A stretch of DNA of 33,891 nucleotides from Rikenellaceae bacterium. Its GTDB lineage: Bacteria; Bacteroidota; Bacteroidia; Bacteroidales; Rikenellaceae. The DNA lies in contig JAFQJK010000001.1 in NCBI GenBank assembly GCA_017415005.1, forward strand, positions 1-33,891, read 5' to 3'. The notes beneath the pieces are model-generated. The model was not told the origin of the DNA. It saw nothing but the letters and a program-made list of their open reading frames with translations, and searched no databases. The position numbers and the translations under genes are program-made. Shown here one piece after another: positions 30,090-33,891 of the stretch; within the stretch, counting starts at the first letter, position 1; each line of letters begins with the position of its first letter.

Positions 30090-30336
30090 CCGGCAAACAC
30101 TCTTTGATGTAGCTGCCTGCGCCCTGGGAAGTATCGAGGGTGTCTATGCGTTGGCTGTGCTGAACAAATGTTCCGTTACGGATCGGCTCGCTGCCGGACA
30201 GGTGCTTATCATACCCGAGGCAGTCGACAACCGCGTAGTGGAATACTATCATCAAGAAGGGGTGGTTCCTGCTACCGATGTAGTGGATTCAGCCCTCACT
30301 ATATTCGATTCTTCATTTGATATAACTTTTGAATAA
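30064..30336 (+). CDS. LysM-like tail protein (gpX-like), 90 aa
   Basis: The product begins MATWTVSDSRQTLFDVAACA and contains LAAGQVLIIPEAVDN, the 'L..GQ.L.IP' end of a LysM-like domain. The tail-protein X family (P2 gpX) has such a domain and helps baseplate hub assembly. It overlaps the gp46-like gene by 26 nt and the gp47-like ATG by one base. Confidence 0.65.
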   Translation: MATWTVSDSRQTLFDVAACALGSIEGVYALAVLNKCSVTDRLAAGQVLIIPEAVDNRVVEYYHQEGVVPATDVVDSALTIFDSSFDITFE

Positions 30337-31187
30337 TGCGCACTTTAAATGAAATACTGTCTGTCATAAAGGCCGATTTCGTAGCTGAGCCGATCATTGC
30401 CGAGGCTTATGGGCTCGATCCGGACAAAACCTTTGACGAACAGTTCAGCAAAGTATCCCTCGAAGGGGCGGTCATTTATGTCTTTGCCCTCGGGATGTGG
30501 CTCCTTGAACAGATTTTCGGCACCACTCAGGAGAAGGTCGAACAGATCATCGCGGCAAACTACCTGTGCTCTGAGGCATGGTATCAGGAAGTGTGCCTCA
30601 ATTACCAGGATGGGCACACACTGGTCTATGATCCCACACACCGGCGCTATGGATATGCCAAAGAGGATCCCGAAGCGCGTATTGTCAAATACGCATCGGT
30701 CCGGACCGTGGAACAGGATGGAGTGACTAAACTGCGTGTAATGGTTTCCAGGACCGATAAGGCTCCCCTTGCCACCGACGAGCTCGAGCGCTTCAAGCTA
30801 TACATGAAACGGGCCGGGGCCGGAGGTATCCACTATGACTTCATAAGCAAGGCGAGCGACCGTCTCCAGATCACTGTGCAGATTAATTACGACCCGCTGC
30901 TACTTGACAGCAACGGTGTTAAAATCAGTGACGGTACCAAGCCCGTAGAGGCCGCAATTGCCAACTACATCGACACCATAGACTACAACGGCGTTTTTAA
31001 CAAGACCCGCCTGATCGACGCGATACAGCAAGCCGAGGGTGTTGTGGATCCATTACTCGGCGAGGTCAAATATGCTACCGCAGAGGGCGCCTTCTCTGTC
31101 CTTGAGGGTAACTCCAAAGAGTCGTCCTCGGGGAGCTTTACGATCGATCAACTGCACATCTCATACCTCGCTCAGAATGAATATTGA
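30336..31187 (+). CDS. Baseplate J/gp47-like protein (283 aa)
   Basis: The sequence runs from an N-terminal helical part (MRTLNEILSVIKADFVAEPI, AVIYVFALGMWLLEQIFGTT) through a beta-rich middle to SGSFTIDQLHISYLAQNEY. The middle and C-terminal region (LERFKLYMKRAGAGGIHYDF, VQINYDPLLLDSNG, DAIQQAEGVVDPLLG) matches the baseplate J-like wedge family in organisation. It overlaps the following gene by 11 nt. Confidence 0.75.
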   Translation: MRTLNEILSVIKADFVAEPIIAEAYGLDPDKTFDEQFSKVSLEGAVIYVFALGMWLLEQIFGTTQEKVEQIIAANYLCSEAWYQEVCLNYQDGHTLVYDPTHRRYGYAKEDPEARIVKYASVRTVEQDGVTKLRVMVSRTDKAPLATDELERFKLYMKRAGAGGIHYDFISKASDRLQITVQINYDPLLLDSNGVKISDGTKPVEAAIANYIDTIDYNGVFNKTRLIDAIQQAEGVVDPLLGEVKYATAEGAFSVLEGNSKESSSGSFTIDQLHISYLAQNEY

Positions 31188-31977
31188 TTGGCATAGACTC
31201 GTCATTATCAATACGCCGCCTGCCTTCCGTAAGCGCCGTTTGCTACTTATGCTCGTTGCCCTCACCCAAGAGTTGAAGCGACTTCACGCGCAGATACTGG
31301 AATGGGATAAAAAGGCATGCCTGCAAGCTGCATACACCTGGCAAACCATTGCCCTGGAGCACATGATCGCAAATGAAATGGGGCTTCCCGTGTCGATCGA
31401 CGAAGGGGACGGCAAGCCCATTGACTTCACCGTGACACTCGACATGGCGCGAGCCACAGCCCAAAGCGCTGAAACAACAGGGCCGGTACTCGACGAAAGC
31501 TATTTAAGAGGGTTACTCAATAAGTATAAAATGGCTGGCCGAAGCTATCAGATCATCAACTCTGCAGTCTCGCTTGAAGTGGCTTTCACCAACCATGTCT
31601 GCGAGAAAAAAGATCAAACTTTCGAGGTTTCATTTATTGACCATGTATGTGTCAAGACTATGCAAACTATTGAGGTGCAGTTTATAAACCACGTATGTGC
31701 CAAAGAATACGTCAGGGATACAGTCGCGATTCGGGCGCGTCTGAACCATGAGGCGGATGGCAGAACGCGCGCCGTATTCACGGCTGATCGCGCCGTCGCC
31801 TCAGACATCACGATCTACTACTGGTGCGATCTCGAGACAATGGCGGGTATTGTGACAATCCCGGCAGGAGGAGCCACGGCCGAGCATCTGTATGACGAAC
31901 AATATCAAAAGGTGTTCATTTATCGCATCGAACCTACACAGGACGAACAATACATTTACCAAATAATCAACTCTTAG
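31177..31977 (+). CDS. gp48-like tail protein with three FxxHVC repeats (266 aa)
   Basis: ATG 31177 overlaps the gp47-like gene. The N-terminal half is helical (FRKRRLLLMLVALTQELKRL) with IALEHMIANEMGLPVSIDEG; the position is that of Mu gp48 (tail protein I-like). Residues about 132-180 hold three tandem repeats of about 16 residues: LEVAFTNHVCEKKDQT, FEVSFIDHVCVKTMQT and IEVQFINHVCAKEYVR. Each has a His and a Cys at the same places. The C-terminal domain is beta-rich. The repeats could bind metal or form a beta-solenoid extension. Confidence 0.65.
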   Translation: MNIDWHRLVIINTPPAFRKRRLLLMLVALTQELKRLHAQILEWDKKACLQAAYTWQTIALEHMIANEMGLPVSIDEGDGKPIDFTVTLDMARATAQSAETTGPVLDESYLRGLLNKYKMAGRSYQIINSAVSLEVAFTNHVCEKKDQTFEVSFIDHVCVKTMQTIEVQFINHVCAKEYVRDTVAIRARLNHEADGRTRAVFTADRAVASDITIYYWCDLETMAGIVTIPAGGATAEHLYDEQYQKVFIYRIEPTQDEQYIYQIINS

Positions 31978-31978
31978 C

Positions 31979-32272
31979 ATGGCATACGTCAATACGGGAA
32001 TGCAGCGATCCCTAACCTTTACGCTGACTAAGAAAGTGAACGGCACGACCGTGAGCACAACCAACTACGACGGAAGGCTCGCCTTCGGTAGTTATGCCCA
32101 GATCTCGGATACCGAGCTGGCGAGCATGGACGAAGCGCAATATCTGGCCCGTCTCGAAGCCTTCAAAGCCTACGTTGAAGGGATCGAAGCAGATCTGGAT
32201 GTAGACCAGGCTACCATTGCTGGTGCGCAGGCATATCGTCAGAATCTTACCGCATGCCCAATCGGGCAATAA
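31979..32272 (+). CDS. Small tail-region protein (97 aa)
   Basis: Unrecognised. The product starts MAYVNTGMQRSLTFTLTKKV, a beta-like region with VNGTTVSTTNYDGRLAFGSY, then a helical C-terminus (YLARLEAFKAYVEGIEADLD). It lies one base after the gp48-like stop. The position suggests a baseplate or fibre-associated structural protein. Confidence 0.6.
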   Translation: MAYVNTGMQRSLTFTLTKKVNGTTVSTTNYDGRLAFGSYAQISDTELASMDEAQYLARLEAFKAYVEGIEADLDVDQATIAGAQAYRQNLTACPIGQ

Positions 32273-32282
32273 AACTTATACT

Positions 32283-32681
32283 ATGACACGAGGACTTAGA
32301 AACAATAACCCCGGCAATATCCGCCACAACGGCGATACCTACCAGGGGGAGGTGAAAGGGACCGACAAGTCATTCAAGACCTTCTCATCGATGGCATACG
32401 GCTACCGGGCGATGTTCGTCGTACTGAACACCTACCAGCGTAAATACGGCCTGCGCACGATCCGCGAGATGATCGCCCGCTGGGCACCGTCCACGGAGAA
32501 CGACACGGAAAGTTACATCCGATCCGTGGCCGAGTGGTCCCATGTGCCGGCCGACTGCCGGATCACTACGACCAACCACGATGTGATGCCCGATATCGTA
32601 GCCGCCATGTCGCGCGTGGAGAACGGTGTCGAAGCTAACCGCAAAGATGTCGAAGCAGGGTGGAGGCTGTTTATGCAATGA
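32283..32681 (+). CDS. 'Structural protein P5'-like lytic enzyme (132 aa)
   Basis: The opening MTRGLRNNNPGNIRHNGDTY, then FSSMAYGYRAMFVVLNTY and SYIRSVAEWSHVPADCRI, follows the small family annotated as structural protein P5 in Bacteroidales phages, which I recall as lysozyme-like. It probably cuts peptidoglycan as an endolysin. It has no signal peptide or membrane segment, so release would need the holin-like protein downstream. The next ATG overlaps its stop. Confidence 0.75.
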   Translation: MTRGLRNNNPGNIRHNGDTYQGEVKGTDKSFKTFSSMAYGYRAMFVVLNTYQRKYGLRTIREMIARWAPSTENDTESYIRSVAEWSHVPADCRITTTNHDVMPDIVAAMSRVENGVEANRKDVEAGWRLFMQ

Positions 32682-33190
32682 AGACCGTGCGCGACATCGT
32701 GATCACTCTGTGTGTCCTCTTGCTGACGTTCCTGAGTGGATGGCGGCTATCCCGACCGGTCCCCGAAAGGGTTCATGTCGAATACGACACCATAGTCCGG
32801 CGCGATACCATCCGGGATACGGTGCCGGTGCCTCTGCGCTGTACAATCACTCTTTGCGACACTTTCTACATACCGGTGGCCCCGGAGACTCCGGACAGCT
32901 CCGCACCCTCGGTTGCCGTCCCAATGGTCTGCGAGCAACAGCGGTTCAAGAGCAATGACTATGATATCGGCATCGAGGGCTGGCGCCCCGAGACAGACAC
33001 CCTCAGACGTTTTGCGCCCCGTCTGTTATGGGTCGAGCTCTATCCGGCAAACACTACGATACAGCCATCCGCAGTCCGTACTAAGCCCCGGCGGTGGGGC
33101 ATAGGTATTCAGACCGGTGTCGGCTTCTCCGCAAGTGGAATTTCCCCCTACATGGGCGTAGGGGTTTCGTATAACCTCATAACCTTTTAA
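32678..33190 (+). CDS. Membrane-anchored DUF6808-like protein, spanin candidate (170 aa)
   Basis: The N-terminus is a single membrane anchor (VITLCVLLLTFLSGWRLS), followed by VEYDTIVRRDTIRDTVPVPL, the kind of polar region found in DUF6808 proteins of Bacteroidota phages. The C-terminal part ends in a beta pattern (WGIGIQTGVGFSASGISPYM, GVGVSYNLITF). Between endolysin-like and holin-like genes an Rz-like spanin role is plausible. The family call is from memory. Confidence 0.65.
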   Translation: MKTVRDIVITLCVLLLTFLSGWRLSRPVPERVHVEYDTIVRRDTIRDTVPVPLRCTITLCDTFYIPVAPETPDSSAPSVAVPMVCEQQRFKSNDYDIGIEGWRPETDTLRRFAPRLLWVELYPANTTIQPSAVRTKPRRWGIGIQTGVGFSASGISPYMGVGVSYNLITF

Positions 33191-33192
33191 TC

Positions 33193-33384
33193 ATGAACAA
33201 ATTATTTAAATGCTTCGTGTTCCTGGTGCTGTTCCTGTTGCTGGTGTGCTCCATCGGCGGTATCGGAACCCTGTACTATGTTTCGGTACCAGGCAGCACG
33301 TTTTTCGCCTCCGGACTGATCCCCGTGGTCGTCTATGCTTTCGCAAAGGTGTGGCCCAGGATTCGAGACTGGCTCATGTCGTAA
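33193..33384 (+). CDS. Holin-like small membrane protein (63 aa)
   Basis: Two hydrophobic segments are separated by a short turn: FKCFVFLVLFLLLVCSIGGI (about 5-24) and FFASGLIPVVVYAFAKVW (about 37-54). A basic N-terminus and a short basic C-terminus (RIRDWL) flank them. Size, topology and the adjacent lytic gene fit a holin, though any small membrane protein would look alike. Confidence 0.6.
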   Translation: MNKLFKCFVFLVLFLLLVCSIGGIGTLYYVSVPGSTFFASGLIPVVVYAFAKVWPRIRDWLMS

Positions 33385-33392
33385 CGCTATTT

Positions 33393-33425
33393 TATACGGG
33401 AGGGGGCCCCAATCCCTCCCGTATA
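33393..33425 (+). promoter_or_regulatory. 12-bp hairpin before the tail-fibre gene
   Basis: TATACGGGAGGG (33393-33404) pairs exactly with CCCTCCCGTATA (33414-33425). No T run follows, so it is not a classic terminator. It ends 25 nt before ATG 33451, a spacing close to that of the early leader elements. Confidence 0.6.
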
Positions 33426-33450
33426 TTTCCACGATTTAAATATTCCTGAA

Positions 33451-33891
33451 ATGAGTGATAAAGAACGATTGATCCAATTAGCCCAAGATGCCGATCAGGT
33501 ACGCGACGAGACCGGCCGTGCGAAAAATACCGCCCAGCGTATCGGGTCCCTTTTCCGAGGGATCGTCGATGTTGTGACCAATATGCTGGACGATACAGGC
33601 GAAAATGTTGCGAATTTGAGTAATAATAAAGCAGACAAGAAGCTACCGGCCAATTCTGGTAATATCGCAGCCCTGGATGCCGGTGGAAATCTTGCGGACA
33701 GCGGAATTGCCCCGGAGACCATCGCCCGCCTGGGCAGCGACAAAACACTCCTTCCGTCGCAGCTCGATCCGTTGCAGGGGCTGCAAACGGGGGCCAATAC
33801 CAGCGATGGGTATTACTCGGGGTCTGTCCCGGGTCTTCCGCTGAGCATTGAGATGTTGTTCACCACCGGGGCGGACGTGAGCGCCGCACAG
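33451..33891 (+). CDS. Tail-fibre/collar-type protein, N-terminal part (cut by window end)
   Basis: ATG 33451 opens a frame that is still open at the last base (147 codons). It begins MSDKERLIQLAQDADQVRDE, continues with FRGIVDVVTNMLDD, and then shows beta-turn-rich segments such as SGNIAALDAGGNLADSGIAP and GLQTGANTSDGYYSGSVPGL. Such an ID-rich N-terminus with repeated 'NIAALDAxGN' is typical of tail-fibre or receptor-binding proteins in Bacteroidales phages. The place after the lysis cassette fits. The receptor-binding tip and any partner genes lie beyond the window. Confidence 0.65.
   Translation, partial: MSDKERLIQLAQDADQVRDETGRAKNTAQRIGSLFRGIVDVVTNMLDDTGENVANLSNNKADKKLPANSGNIAALDAGGNLADSGIAPETIARLGSDKTLLPSQLDPLQGLQTGANTSDGYYSGSVPGLPLSIEMLFTTGADVSAAQ

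Noticed and set aside
1-33891. CRISPR arrays, tRNA or rRNA genes, insertion sequences
   Set aside because: I saw no regularly spaced repeat array, no cloverleaf sequence and no IS transposase other than the MuA-like one.

Overview
The window looks like a high-GC Bacteroidales chromosome, most likely Alistipes-like, carrying a Mu-type transposable prophage. The host assignment rests on GC-rich coding sequence with little Shine-Dalgarno signal, Bacteroidetes-style promoters (TTTG, 19-21 bp, TAnnTTTG), and protein families typical of Bacteroidales phages (DUF6046-like, DUF6808-like, 'structural protein P5'-like). I could not run a database search, so the genus is an inference.

Layout. 1-2431 is host DNA on the minus strand: the start of an OprM/NodT-type outer-membrane lipoprotein and the C-terminal three quarters of an RND (HAE-1) efflux pump. 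The pump lacks about 320 N-terminal residues because the prophage left end sits at about 2400-2410. 2400-3640 holds candidate transposase-binding repeats, a small left-end gene with its own promoter and terminator, and a leftward CI-like repressor. From about 3570 a rightward early operon runs to about 14115: a Ner/Cro-like HTH protein, several small unknown genes, the MuA-like DDE transposase, the MuB-like ATPase, a DUF3164-like protein, many small accessory genes, a GemA-like protein and an antirepressor-like protein. Two probable cargo (moron) genes encode membrane proteins: one on the minus strand inside the early operon (5355-5786) and one between two near-identical GC-rich hairpins (14221-14625).

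The late genes form two divergent operons from a promoter region at about 21220-21350. The leftward operon (21216 to 14693) encodes terminase small and large subunits, a DUF1320 (gp36-like) connector, a fused portal-MuF-toxin protein, a gpG-like morphogenesis protein and a probable tail terminator. The rightward operon (21357 to the window end) encodes the ClpP-like protease/scaffold, major capsid, sheath, tube, a frameshifted tail chaperone, tape measure, baseplate proteins, a lytic enzyme, spanin-like and holin-like proteins, and the start of a tail-fibre gene cut by the window end. The prophage right end is not in the window.

The most unusual content is RNA-level. (1) A compact three-way-junction element occurs four times in the early region (4708-4754, 4843-4887, 5107-5151, 5829-5873), usually 26-28 nt before a start codon. 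Its 7-nt loop is conserved while the stems differ and keep their pairing. (2) The antirepressor-like gene has a roughly 135-nt leader with mutually exclusive pairings: a 5'-end arm, a terminator, and sequestration of the start codon. (3) A short independent transcription unit with a strong promoter and terminator lies antisense between the toxin-tailed portal gene and gpG. At protein level, the portal-MuF protein ends in a CdiA/BECR-type nuclease-like domain.
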